Assembly (NCBI GenBank): GCA_034180045.1
Contig: JAXFOY010000019.1
Span: 10,452 to 74,451, forward strand
Length of the DNA stretch: 64,000 nt
Source of the DNA: Eubacterium_B sp034180045
GTDB taxonomy: Bacteria > Bacillota > Clostridia > Peptostreptococcales > Anaerovoracaceae
Direction of reading: 5' to 3'
The position numbers and the translations under genes are program-made. The notes under the pieces were generated by a model. It saw only the letters and a list, made by a program, of their open reading frames with translations. It was not told the origin of the DNA and did not search any database. Of this stretch, positions 51,820 through 60,290 are shown in pieces. Position 1 is the stretch's first letter. Each line of letters begins with the position of its first letter.

Positions 51820-52293
51820 ATGCTGAAAGAAAATTTTTCTCGTGTTTACGACAAGTTTAAGTTACTGTTATATGGAAAGGCCTTCAATGATAATTCAGAA
51901 GATGCTCTTTCTGCTTTTGAGGTGCTTTGCATGGAGATAATCATGGCTCTGAGAGCGCCTACAGTTAATGAATTTGCAGACGCGGCGCGCATGTCATCAC
52001 CTAATGCGACTTATAGAATAAATCGCTTGATAGAAAAGGGATATATCAAAAAAAAGCGCGGGAAAACGGATCGCAGAGAATTCTATCTTGAGGCTACAGA
52101 AAAATACTCTAAGTCATACGGTGTTGTATATGATTATATAGAACTTTTATGCAATCGCATTACCGAGCATTTTCCAAAAGAGGATGTCGAAAAATTCGAT
52201 GAAGTTTTGGGAACTGTAGCTAATGAACTTACATTTGAGGTTGAAAGCTTTCATGATGTGGCATCAAAAAACGGTAATCTCAAAGCAAAATAA
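51820..52293 (+). CDS. MarR family regulator, probable fatty acid operon repressor
   Basis: 157 residues. Winged helix of the MarR type: PTVNEFADAARMSSPNATYRINRLIEKGYIKKKRGKTDRREFYLEAT region (recognition helix SSPNATYRINRL, wing KTDRREFYL), flanked by dimerisation helices. It is the last gene of the fatty acid synthesis operon, 13 bases after fabZ. Streptococcal FabT, a MarR protein in the same kind of cluster, represses fatty acid synthesis with acyl-ACP as corepressor; a similar role is likely. Candidate operators lie at 41555-41593. Confidence 0.85.
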   Translation: MLKENFSRVYDKFKLLLYGKAFNDNSEDALSAFEVLCMEIIMALRAPTVNEFADAARMSSPNATYRINRLIEKGYIKKKRGKTDRREFYLEATEKYSKSYGVVYDYIELLCNRITEHFPKEDVEKFDEVLGTVANELTFEVESFHDVASKNGNLKAK

Positions 52294-52324
52294 TCACAAG
52301 TGAGAAATTATAAATAGAAATTTC

Positions 52325-52377
52325 AAGTGCACCACAAAAGCCGGATGTTGAACTGACTTTTGGAGGTGTACTTTTTT
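52325..52377 (+). terminator. Terminator of the fatty acid operon
   Basis: AAGTGCACC and GGTGTACTT outer arms with an inner CAAAAG/CTTTTG stem, running into TTTTTT. Confidence 0.8.
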
Positions 52378-52399
52378 GCGGAAAAACTGCCCGCACTTA

Positions 52400-52430
52400 C
52401 AAAAGAAAACCACCCGCAAAGCGGGTGGTT
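52400..52430 (-). terminator. Terminator after cstA
   Basis: AACCACCCGC and GCGGGTGGTT with a 3-base loop; on the minus strand it is followed by TTTCTTTT, so it ends the cstA transcript. Confidence 0.9.
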
Positions 52431-52443
52431 TGGATTAATGAAG

Positions 52444-53919
52444 CTATTTAACCGAAAGTGCAACATCTTCAATAGGTGTGCTGCTTGCTTTTGAATATAC
52501 CTTTACGATATAGAATACAAATACTATTGCAGCAAATGAAATACCTATGATATTTGAAATTGTTGAATCGATTCTGAAGCCTTCCTTTGCCTGTAGAATA
52601 TAGGCAACTGTTACAGATGTCATATATGTAGCGGGAATTGAAGCAATCCAGCTTCCGACTTTGCTTCTATAGCGGCAGAGATAAACTGCTGCTGCCCAAA
52701 GAGCCATCATAGCCAGAGTTTGGTTTGACCATGAGAAATATCTCCAGATGACTGTGTAATCAAGCTTAGAAATACCGTAACCAAGCAAAAGCAGAGGTGC
52801 CGTCATGATGAGTCTCTTCTTGGTATCCTTTTGGTCAACCTTGAACCAGTCCGCAATTGTAAGTCTTGCGGAACGGAATGCCGTGTCACCTGATGTAATA
52901 GGACATGCTATAACACCGACCATGGCAAGTATGCTTCCCACTCCGCCGAGAAGAACCTTGGACATCTCATAAACGGTGTTTGAATTTCCGCCCTTCATTG
53001 CGAGCAGAGCTTGCATACCTGTGCCGATACCATCTTTGTTGTAATAGAATGCGACACCGGCAGCTGCCCAAATTAGTGCAATTATTCCTTCTGCAACCAT
53101 CGCTCCATAGAAAATTCTACGACCTTCTTTTTCTTTTTTCATACATCTAGCCATCATAGGTGACTGCGTTGCATGGAAGCCTGAGATAGCTCCGCAAGCT
53201 ACGGTGATGAACATCAGAGGCCAGATTGGGAGCTTATCCTTTGCAGGATACATATTTTCGAAGTGGTCCCATATCTCAAGCATAGGTCTTTCGCCGGAGT
53301 TATAGATTGTTGCAGCACCGATGCCGACAGCCATGATGATTAGCGCAAGACCGAACAAAGGATAAATCTTACCTATAATTTTGTCAATCGGAAGAAGTGT
53401 AGCAAGGAAGTAGTAAACAAGAATTACTATAGTCCAGAACTGTACACCCAAAGCGCTTGGTGTCAAAAGAGCGATGAGCTGGGCAGGGCCTACCATGAAG
53501 ACAACACCGACCATTACGAGCAGTACTACTGAGAAAATTCTCATGATAAGTGCCATTACAGGGCCAAGATATTTACCGACTATCTCCGAGATGGAAGCTC
53601 CGTTGTTTCTCTCTGAAAGCATTCCTGATAGGTAGTCATGTACACCACCTGCCAAAATAGTACCGAATACAATCCATAGATATACGACAGGTCCCCACAT
53701 CGCACCCGAGATAGCTCCGAATATCGGACCGAGTCCCGCTATATTCAGCAGCTGGATAAGAAATGCACGACCTGTTGGCATTGGCACAAAGTCGATACCG
53801 TCCTCGTTTGCATAAGCGGCTGTTTGACGATCGTCAGGGCCGACAAGTCTTTCAACAACCTTTCCGTAGGTGAAATAGCCTGCAATTAGCAATATAACAC
53901 CCATAAAAAATGAAATCAT
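52444..53919 (-). CDS. CstA-family transporter
   Basis: 491 residues with ~13-16 membrane segments. Carbon starvation protein A family: the N-terminal GYFTYGKVVERLVGPDDRQTAA, LIQLLNIAGLGPIFGAISGAMWGP (first half shown), HDYLSGMLSERN and FHATQSPMMARC motifs are characteristic. Members import pyruvate or peptides. Shorter than E. coli CstA/BtsT (~700) and close to the clostridial form. RBS GGAGGG. Monocistronic with its own promoter and terminator. Confidence 0.93.
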   Translation of the reverse strand: MISFFMGVILLIAGYFTYGKVVERLVGPDDRQTAAYANEDGIDFVPMPTGRAFLIQLLNIAGLGPIFGAISGAMWGPVVYLWIVFGTILAGGVHDYLSGMLSERNNGASISEIVGKYLGPVMALIMRIFSVVLLVMVGVVFMVGPAQLIALLTPSALGVQFWTIVILVYYFLATLLPIDKIIGKIYPLFGLALIIMAVGIGAATIYNSGERPMLEIWDHFENMYPAKDKLPIWPLMFITVACGAISGFHATQSPMMARCMKKEKEGRRIFYGAMVAEGIIALIWAAAGVAFYYNKDGIGTGMQALLAMKGGNSNTVYEMSKVLLGGVGSILAMVGVIACPITSGDTAFRSARLTIADWFKVDQKDTKKRLIMTAPLLLLGYGISKLDYTVIWRYFSWSNQTLAMMALWAAAVYLCRYRSKVGSWIASIPATYMTSVTVAYILQAKEGFRIDSTISNIIGISFAAIVFVFYIVKVYSKASSTPIEDVALSVK

Positions 53920-53973
53920 AAATTCCCTCCTTTTCTATTTTAATCAAATTAAAAATTAAAATATTCTAATATA

Positions 53974-54001
53974 ATTATAAAGCCTAAACATATTTTTTCA
54001 A
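53974..54001 (-). promoter_or_regulatory. Putative promoter of cstA
   Basis: On the minus strand TTGAAA (54001-53996) and TATAAT (53979-53974), 16 bases apart, ~50 bases before the cstA start. The ~300-base spacer up to 54217 otherwise holds an 11-bp direct repeat (54079-54108) and a TATAAT at 54174-54179 for the next plus-strand operon. Confidence 0.65.
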
Positions 54002-54078
54002 TTATGACATATGATATTGGAAATCCGATTTATCATTAAATATATTAGAAAAATTCATCGGAATTTCACTGATATATG

Positions 54079-54108
54079 GTGAATGTGAATATCTTGTGTG
54101 AATGTGAA
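54079..54108 (+). repeat. Direct repeat GTGAATGTGAA
   Basis: Two exact copies of the 11-mer at 54079-54089 and 54098-54108, 19 bases apart start to start, in the divergent region between cstA and the FAD oxidoreductase operon. Could be a regulator site for either side. Confidence 0.6.
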
Positions 54109-54217
54109 ACGTCGGGCATTTACATTTAGTCAAATCGAAAGATATTACAAATCATAAAAGAAAAAAGTTATGGTATAATGAGAAAAACTCATTTTATTAC
54201 TACCCGAAGAGGTATTA

Positions 54218-55585
54218 ATGAATCAGGAAAGTGATATTTTTGTTCATATAATAATCACAAAGAAAAAAATGAATCGGAGAAACATGTACAAAACTGAAAA
54301 AAAGTCCTTCTACGACATAATTGTCATAGGAGGAGGTGCCGGCGGACTTATGGCGGCAGTAACAGCGGCAGCAAACGGAGCGAAGACGCTTTTGCTCGAA
54401 AAAAATGAAGTTCTTGGGAAAAAACTTTCGCTTACAGGCGGAGGCCGTTGTAACTTGACAAACTCGGCATCAAGAGCGGAACTTATGGAAAACATACCTA
54501 TAAATAATAAATTCCTATATAGCAGTCTTGCGCTATTTGATAATGAATCAATTATGAATTTTTTTATAGCAAATGGAGTTGATCTTAAATGTGAAGATGG
54601 CGGCAGGGTGTTTCCAGCTTCAGAAACATCGCTTGCGGTTATTGAACTGTTTATAAAAAAACTGAAACAGCATGGGGTAAGCGTGAAGACAAAGCAAACT
54701 GTTACGGAGGTACTGCCGGAAAATGGGGGGCTTTGCTGTGTAAAAACCGAAGGAGAGGAAATTTATTATGCAGCAAAAGTGATTATTGCCTGTGGAGGTA
54801 AATCATTTCCAAATACAGGCTCTACAGGGGATGGGTATGTTTTGTTATCAAACCTCGGGCATAAAATTAATCCGTTATATGCGGCGGAAGTTCCGATAAA
54901 ATGTGCAGATATTCCATTCGATTCGCATGAGCTGATGGGACTTTCATTAAGCGATGCAGCGCTTAGTGTTTACAATGGCAAGAACAGGAAAATTGTGACT
55001 CACAGGGGTGAATTGGTATTTACGCACTTTGGAATTTCAGGACCTATAGCGCTCAGATGCTCCGGATTTGTCAATAAAGTAAAGCAAGTGGAATCTGCAA
55101 AATTTGTCGCTCTCAGTCTCGATTTATCACCTGATAAATCAAAGGCGGAAATTTTAAGCGAATGGATGATATGGACAAAGCAAAATCCCGAAAAAGAAAT
55201 CAAGTCTTTGCTGAGGAATTTTGTTCCCGACAGATTTGCAAAAGTCATACTGAAAATATCGGATAAGGCTGAGAATTCAAGAGTCAAACAGCTAAACCCG
55301 CTTGATTTTGAGAAAATGGCGGATTACATTAAAGATTTTAAGTTGAAAGCGAGCGGAACCTTTCCCATTGAGCGGGCGTTTATAACGGCAGGCGGGGTTT
55401 CAACAAAGGAGATTAATCCCAAGACCATGGAATCCAAGCTGATACCGGGAATTTACATTTGCGGTGAGCTTTTGGATGTAAGCGGATATACGGGCGGCTA
55501 CAATCTTACCATCGCATTTTCGACAGGATATACTGCCGGATTTTCCGCAGCAGGCACGCAGACAGAAAGGCTGACAGATGTATAG
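54218..55585 (+). CDS. BaiN/HI0933-type FAD-dependent oxidoreductase
   Basis: 455 residues. FAD-binding GGGAGGLMAA with a glutamate at the end of the next strand (LLLEKN), family motif LTGGGRCNLTN, ACGGKSFPNTGSTGDGY, THFGISGP and the C-terminal FAD motif GELLDVSGYTGGYNL. This is the HI0933/YhiN/BaiN family of flavoproteins with mostly unknown substrates. Start 54218 has GAGG upstream; ATG 54284 (CGGAG) gives a more typical N-terminus and is equally possible. It overlaps the next FAD enzyme gene by 8 bases. Confidence 0.9.
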   Translation: MNQESDIFVHIIITKKKMNRRNMYKTEKKSFYDIIVIGGGAGGLMAAVTAAANGAKTLLLEKNEVLGKKLSLTGGGRCNLTNSASRAELMENIPINNKFLYSSLALFDNESIMNFFIANGVDLKCEDGGRVFPASETSLAVIELFIKKLKQHGVSVKTKQTVTEVLPENGGLCCVKTEGEEIYYAAKVIIACGGKSFPNTGSTGDGYVLLSNLGHKINPLYAAEVPIKCADIPFDSHELMGLSLSDAALSVYNGKNRKIVTHRGELVFTHFGISGPIALRCSGFVNKVKQVESAKFVALSLDLSPDKSKAEILSEWMIWTKQNPEKEIKSLLRNFVPDRFAKVILKISDKAENSRVKQLNPLDFEKMADYIKDFKLKASGTFPIERAFITAGGVSTKEINPKTMESKLIPGIYICGELLDVSGYTGGYNLTIAFSTGYTAGFSAAGTQTERLTDV

Positions 55586-57155
55586 AATTAGTCAAATAAA
55601 ATTGAACCTGGATGAATCAAAAGAACTGTTGCCGCAAAAAATAAAAAAGAAAATCGGTGACAAAACCGTTGATATTGTGAACTATAAAATCGTCAGAGAG
55701 TCAATCGATGCGAGAAACAAAATGCAAATAAAACTGGTGTATACGGTTGATTTTGATGTTCAGAGAAAAGCAGCGGGAAAGAGGAGTGAGACAAAACCTG
55801 TACTTAAACTCAATCCTAAGATAAACCTTACAGAGGCTCCGGATATGAATTACAGGCAAGTTTCATCCGGTAATCTTGAGATGAAGCATAGACCCGTAAT
55901 TGCGGGATTCGGTCCTTGCGGTATGTTTTGTGCCCTTATTTTGGCGCAGCAAGGATATAAACCTATAGTTATAGAGCGAGGCAAGGCGGTTAACGATAGA
56001 GTGGGTGATGTGAAGCGCTTTTGGAGTGAAGGGATTCTGGACACTGAGTCGAATGTGCAGTTCGGCGAAGGCGGTGCGGGGACCTTTTCGGACGGAAAAT
56101 TGACAACGGGAATCAAGGATACAAGAATACATAAAGTATTGAACGAATTTGTGGCGGCAGGAGCACCCGAAGAAATTTTGTATAAGCAAAAACCACACAT
56201 AGGAACAGATATGCTCAGAATTGTCGTGACGAATATACGCAAGCAAATTCAGTCTCTTGGCGGTGAGGTGAGATTCAGCAATAAGTTGGTGGGAATAGAC
56301 TCATCGGACGGAATTTTGAAAGGTGTAAAAATAGAAGATGTTTTGAGCGGTGAAAGTTACAAGCTGGATACGGATATACTAGTGCTCGCCATAGGTCACA
56401 GCGCAAGGGACACATTTAGATATGCGAAGAGCATAGGCATAGAAATGTCGCCGAAGCCCTTTTCTATAGGAGTGAGAATAGAGCATCCCCAGGAACTTAT
56501 CGACACAGCACAGTATGGAGAAACCAAAGGACTGCCTCCGGCAGAGTATAAGCTTTCTCATCACTGCAAAAATGGCAGAGGAGTATATACTTTTTGCATG
56601 TGTCCGGGCGGTGAGGTGATTATTGCTTCTTCACAACAAGGCGGAGTTGTTACAAATGGAATGAGTAACCACAAAAGAGATAGCGGAGTGGCTAACAGCG
56701 GACTTCTTGTAGATGTGAGAATTTCCGATTTTGAAAGCTCAGATGTACTTGCAGGCGTGGAGTTTCAGGAAAAATATGAGAAGCTTGCGTATATAAATAA
56801 TGGAAAAAGATTTGGACTGCCCACGACGACTTGGGGGGATTTCAGAGACGGAAAACCCGAGGCTCAAGCCGTTATAAAATCGCTGCCGGATTTTGCTGTG
56901 GAATCTATTCGAGAAGCCATGCCTTTTTTAGGAAAAAAGCTGAATGGATTCGATGACGATGAAGTCGTTATGAAAGCTGTAGAAACCAGAAGTTCATCTC
57001 CCGTAAGATTCTTTAGAGATGAAAACCTTCAGGGGAACATAAAAGGCTTTTTCCCGGCAGGTGAAGGGGCAGGATATGCAGGCGGTATAACCAGTGCGGC
57101 TTGTGACGGGATAAAGGTTGCGGAAAAGATAATTTTAGAGTTTAGTCCTAAATGA
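55578..57155 (+). CDS. FAD-dependent dehydrogenase, COG2509 type
   Basis: 525 residues. An N-terminal ~95-residue domain (ISQIKLNLDES, VNYKIVRESIDARN) precedes the FAD-binding Rossmann fold (VIAGFGPCGMFCALILAQQG). Further motifs: QFGEGGAGTFSDGKLTTG, AIGHSARDTF, VKAVETRSSSPVRF-like segment and the final GEGAGYAGGITSAACDG. Widespread in Firmicutes, function unproven. Its N-terminal domain resembles small domains fused to such flavoproteins. Co-transcribed with the BaiN-type gene (8-base overlap). Confidence 0.9.
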   Translation: MYRISQIKLNLDESKELLPQKIKKKIGDKTVDIVNYKIVRESIDARNKMQIKLVYTVDFDVQRKAAGKRSETKPVLKLNPKINLTEAPDMNYRQVSSGNLEMKHRPVIAGFGPCGMFCALILAQQGYKPIVIERGKAVNDRVGDVKRFWSEGILDTESNVQFGEGGAGTFSDGKLTTGIKDTRIHKVLNEFVAAGAPEEILYKQKPHIGTDMLRIVVTNIRKQIQSLGGEVRFSNKLVGIDSSDGILKGVKIEDVLSGESYKLDTDILVLAIGHSARDTFRYAKSIGIEMSPKPFSIGVRIEHPQELIDTAQYGETKGLPPAEYKLSHHCKNGRGVYTFCMCPGGEVIIASSQQGGVVTNGMSNHKRDSGVANSGLLVDVRISDFESSDVLAGVEFQEKYEKLAYINNGKRFGLPTTTWGDFRDGKPEAQAVIKSLPDFAVESIREAMPFLGKKLNGFDDDEVVMKAVETRSSSPVRFFRDENLQGNIKGFFPAGEGAGYAGGITSAACDGIKVAEKIILEFSPK

Positions 57156-57272
57156 CAGCTTTGGCTCCAATTTTATTTTCACATGACTTTTCAAAGCTTC
57201 AGAAATCAGCTTTACATTAAATTGAACGGACATAGACCATCTCTTTTGAAGAACAAATGCGATAAGACTGAA

Positions 57273-57349
57273 AACTGTATATATAGAAAATAGCAAAAAT
57301 GAAATATACAGTTAAAATAAAATATAAACATAGCGGAAACTGTATATAT
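57273..57349 (+). repeat. Three copies of AACTGTATAT, one inverted
   Basis: AACTGTATATAT occurs at 57273-57284 and 57338-57349, and the inverse ATATACAGTT at 57304-57313. The middle copy can pair with either flanking copy, so the arrangement could be a regulator-binding array or two mutually exclusive hairpins upstream of the ECF transporter gene. Confidence 0.6.
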
Positions 57350-57442
57350 TAAAAAATGATATATTGCATATTTAATAAAATCAAAAAAATGATAAAATAT
57401 CCGATAGTGATATATTTGATTGCAGCAAAGGAGAGTATTTCA

Positions 57443-57988
57443 GTGGAAAAAAATAACAAAATTACAACTCAAGAGCTGGTAATTACAGCAGTATTTATCG
57501 CTATGGTATATGTAGCTACATGGCTGATTAATATTAGACTTCCTCTAGTGGGCAGCGGGGGGCTTATTCATCTCGGCAATGTGCCTCTATTTATCGGTGC
57601 TATGCTGTTCGGTAAGAGAACCGGTGCGATTTCGGGAGCTGTGGGAATGGGTCTCTTTGACCTTATGAGCGGCTGGACGGTATGGGCGCCTTTCACTTTC
57701 GTAATAGTAGGCTTAATGGGGTATGTCGTAGGATATTTCGCAGAGAAAAAACCTATTAAAAACGCAGTTTTGAACGATGTTACAGCTATGGTTTCGGCAT
57801 TGATAATAAAGCTTGTCGGATACTATTTTGCGGAGGTCATCTTGTTGGGAAACTGGCTCGCACCATTCGGCTCTATGCCGGGTAATATACTGCAAGTCGG
57901 ATTTGCGGCAATCGTAGCCGTTGCAGCAGCTCCGGTGCTACGCATCGCATTAAGAAATATTACAGGAAATACGGTATGTTCAAGATAA
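57443..57988 (+). CDS. ECF transporter S component
   Basis: 181 residues starting at GTG with AAAGGAG 9 bases upstream; the longer frame from 57356 lacks an RBS. Six membrane segments. GGLIHLGNVPLFIGAMLFGKR and GMGLFDLMSGW (parts shown) are typical of S components for vitamin precursors of the HmpT/PdxU/ThiT kind. It should bind a small vitamin-like substrate and use a shared EcfAA'T module encoded elsewhere. It overlaps a class V aminotransferase gene by 13 bases; this raises the idea of a vitamin B6-type substrate. No TPP riboswitch was seen. Confidence 0.85.
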   Translation: MEKNNKITTQELVITAVFIAMVYVATWLINIRLPLVGSGGLIHLGNVPLFIGAMLFGKRTGAISGAVGMGLFDLMSGWTVWAPFTFVIVGLMGYVVGYFAEKKPIKNAVLNDVTAMVSALIIKLVGYYFAEVILLGNWLAPFGSMPGNILQVGFAAIVAVAAAPVLRIALRNITGNTVCSR

Positions 57989-59103
57989 TGACAGCAGGGC
58001 CTACTCAGGTCAGAGAAAATGTAAGATTAGAAAGAAGCAAAGTTTTTACAAATCCGGATTTGGACCCTGATTTTTTTGATTTTTATAAAGAAACTTGTGA
58101 GCTTCTTTCAAAGACGATGAACACGCAGATGAGAGCCTTTATAATGGGCGGTGAAGGCATACTGGGCCTTGAGGCGGCATGTGCTTCGCTCACAGAGGAG
58201 GGGGACCGCGTCCTCGTAATTGATAACGGCATTTTCGGTAAAGGTTTTGAAGGCTTTGTTACTATGTATGGTGGTGAAGCTACAGTTTTAAGCAGTGACT
58301 ATCGTAACCCCGTTAAACTTGATGATTTACGAGCTTTTTTATCAAAGGACAGCGATTTCAAATACGCCACAGTTGTTCACTGTGACACACCAAGCGGTGT
58401 TATGAATGATGTAGAAGCCATTAGCCGACTTCTTGATGAATTCGGTATAATGACGGTTTGTGACTCTGTTGCGGGGATGTTTGGTGAACCGCTGAATTTG
58501 AGCAAATCAAAGATAGACATTCTTTGCGGAGGATCACAAAAGGCTCTATCGGCACCTCCGGGGCTGACTATGGTCTGGGTAAGCGACAGAGCCTTTGAGG
58601 CTATGAAGTCACGTAAGTCGGCAATCAGAGCTTTTTATGCGAATATTCTTTTGATGGAAGACTACTATAAGAATCAGTGGTTCCCGTACACTATGCCGAT
58701 TAGCGATATTATGGGACTTAGAGTGGCAATTGAAAACTATCTTGGTGATTTGAATTTCCAAGAAAGACATAGCAAACTTGCAAAAGCGGTTCGCAAGACT
58801 GTGACAAAGGCAGGGCTCGGCCTGTATTTAGAAAGCGGATTTTCGAACAACGTTACTGTAATCGAGGTTCCTCAAGGCATTACAGATGAAGAACTCCTTA
58901 ACGAAATAAGAGAGGATTTCGGCATTCTAATAAGCGGATGTTTCGATGTGCTTAAAGGTAAGGTTGTCAGAATCGGTCATATGGGTGAAAACGCAAATGT
59001 GGAAGATATTGCCGCGACTTTAGATGCTATGCAGAAAGTTTTGCTAAGGCATGGAATTGAATTGAAATGCAATATGATGAATGAATTTTTATTATCTTGC
59101 TAA
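57976..59103 (+). CDS. Class V aminotransferase (alanine-glyoxylate type)
   Basis: 375 residues, PLP fold type I class V. TAGPTQVRENV start, GGEGILGLEAA, CDSVAGMFGEP with the PLP Asp, PLP lysine in GGSQKALSAPPG, and the C-terminal VRIGHMG with the carboxylate Arg. Family members include serine-pyruvate, alanine-glyoxylate and pyridoxamine-pyruvate aminotransferases. The 13-base overlap with an ECF S component gene suggests it processes or recovers the imported compound. Exact substrate unknown. Confidence 0.88.
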   Translation: MFKIMTAGPTQVRENVRLERSKVFTNPDLDPDFFDFYKETCELLSKTMNTQMRAFIMGGEGILGLEAACASLTEEGDRVLVIDNGIFGKGFEGFVTMYGGEATVLSSDYRNPVKLDDLRAFLSKDSDFKYATVVHCDTPSGVMNDVEAISRLLDEFGIMTVCDSVAGMFGEPLNLSKSKIDILCGGSQKALSAPPGLTMVWVSDRAFEAMKSRKSAIRAFYANILLMEDYYKNQWFPYTMPISDIMGLRVAIENYLGDLNFQERHSKLAKAVRKTVTKAGLGLYLESGFSNNVTVIEVPQGITDEELLNEIREDFGILISGCFDVLKGKVVRIGHMGENANVEDIAATLDAMQKVLLRHGIELKCNMMNEFLLSC

Positions 59104-59157
59104 TGGGCATAGATTCAAGTAAAATACTCTTATAAATCTTTTAATTAAGTGAGAGTA

Positions 59158-59628
59158 ATGATGGTAAAGAACTATTTACATTTGTTTTTTATGTCTATGC
59201 TCCCTATGGCAGAGCTGAGAGTTGCCGTACCTATTTCTCAAGCGCTTAACTTGCCTATTGTCGAATCTTTTATCGTATGCATGATAGGTAATATGGTACC
59301 TGTGCCGTTCATATATCTGTTTGCAAGGAAGTTCTTGGTTTGGGGGAGTAAAAGACCTTATATTTGGAAGATGTGCAGATTTTTCCTAAGTAAAGGAGAA
59401 AAGGCAGGACACAAATTGACCGAGAAAAGCGGAAAAGGAGTTTTTATCGGACTCTTGCTTTTTGTCGGCATCCCAATTCCGGGAACAGGTGCGTGGACAG
59501 GAACCTTGGCTGCAAGTATCCTGGATTTCGGCTTCAAGAAGACCGTACTGGCGGTTACGCTGGGAGTTGCTGTTGCGGGCAGTATTATGATGGTCGCAAG
59601 TATAGTAGGAATAAATATATTTAATTGA
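59158..59628 (+). CDS. Putative small multidrug export protein (COG2426)
   Basis: 156 residues with four to five membrane segments. PMAELRVAVPISQAL, GNMVPVPFIY and GIPIPGTGAWTG are the hallmark segments of the COG2426 family, named small multidrug export proteins without firm functional proof. Start among GTG 59149, ATG 59158 and ATG 59161 is uncertain. It is followed by a terminator overlapping the spacer to the NUDIX gene. Confidence 0.87.
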   Translation: MMVKNYLHLFFMSMLPMAELRVAVPISQALNLPIVESFIVCMIGNMVPVPFIYLFARKFLVWGSKRPYIWKMCRFFLSKGEKAGHKLTEKSGKGVFIGLLLFVGIPIPGTGAWTGTLAASILDFGFKKTVLAVTLGVAVAGSIMMVASIVGINIFN

Positions 59629-59629
59629 C

Positions 59630-59653
59630 AAGGCTGCTTCGTGCGGCCTTTTT
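59630..59653 (+). terminator. Terminator after COG2426 gene
   Basis: AAGGCTGC and GCGGCCTT with a 5-base loop, then TTTT. Confidence 0.85.
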
Positions 59654-59672
59654 GATATTTAGGAGAAAGCAA

Positions 59673-60290
59673 ATGAAGAAAATTATCTTGGACGGCTGCG
59701 AGTATAGTATCGAGGAATGTCGAAACTATCTGATATTAGAGGAACTATTCACAGCTTCAGGTCTTGAATTTATGAGAAAAAGACTTGAAGCCGGTTCAAA
59801 TTCTAAGCAAAAAACAAAGATGAGCACCTTGTGTTATATAGAGCGTGATGATAAGTATCTGATGTTACATAGGGTTTTCAAAGAAAACGATGTCAATAAA
59901 GACAAATGGATAGGTGTCGGCGGGCATTTTGAATTTGCGGAAAGCCCTGAGGAATGTCTTTGTCGTGAAGTTTTCGAGGAAACCGGATATGTGATAAGCG
60001 ATTATAAATTCAGAGGATTGATTACTTTTGTTTACGGCGAAAAAGGAAAAGAAATAGTAGAATATATGCATCTTTTTACAGCGAGAAATGTAAAGGGGGA
60101 GCATAAAAACTGCGATGAAGGCATTTTAGAATGGATACCAAAGAAAGATATTTTTGAACTTGATTTGTGGGAGGGGGATAGGATATTTTTAAGGCTTTTA
60201 GATGAAAGAGATGATTTCTTTTCTCTTAAACTCGTGTATAATGACAAGGATGAACTCATCGAAAGCAAGCTGGATGGAGAGTATATATGA
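59673..60290 (+). CDS. NUDIX hydrolase
   Basis: 205 residues from the ATG with AGGAG upstream; the longer frame from 59625 would run through the terminator and is rejected. An N-terminal ~50-residue extension precedes the NUDIX domain with an intact box: GHFEFAESPEECLCREVFEETGY (Gx5Ex7REVxEExG, shown in part). The domain start (TLCYIERDDKYLMLHR) resembles MutT-type 8-oxo-dGTP diphosphatases. Stop and the start of the acyltransferase gene overlap (ATGA). Confidence 0.9.
   Translation: MKKIILDGCEYSIEECRNYLILEELFTASGLEFMRKRLEAGSNSKQKTKMSTLCYIERDDKYLMLHRVFKENDVNKDKWIGVGGHFEFAESPEECLCREVFEETGYVISDYKFRGLITFVYGEKGKEIVEYMHLFTARNVKGEHKNCDEGILEWIPKKDIFELDLWEGDRIFLRLLDERDDFFSLKLVYNDKDELIESKLDGEYI

Noticed and set aside
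57156..57442. TPP or other known riboswitch before the ECF S component
   Set aside because: No conserved riboswitch core was recognised; only the AACTGTATAT copies stand out.
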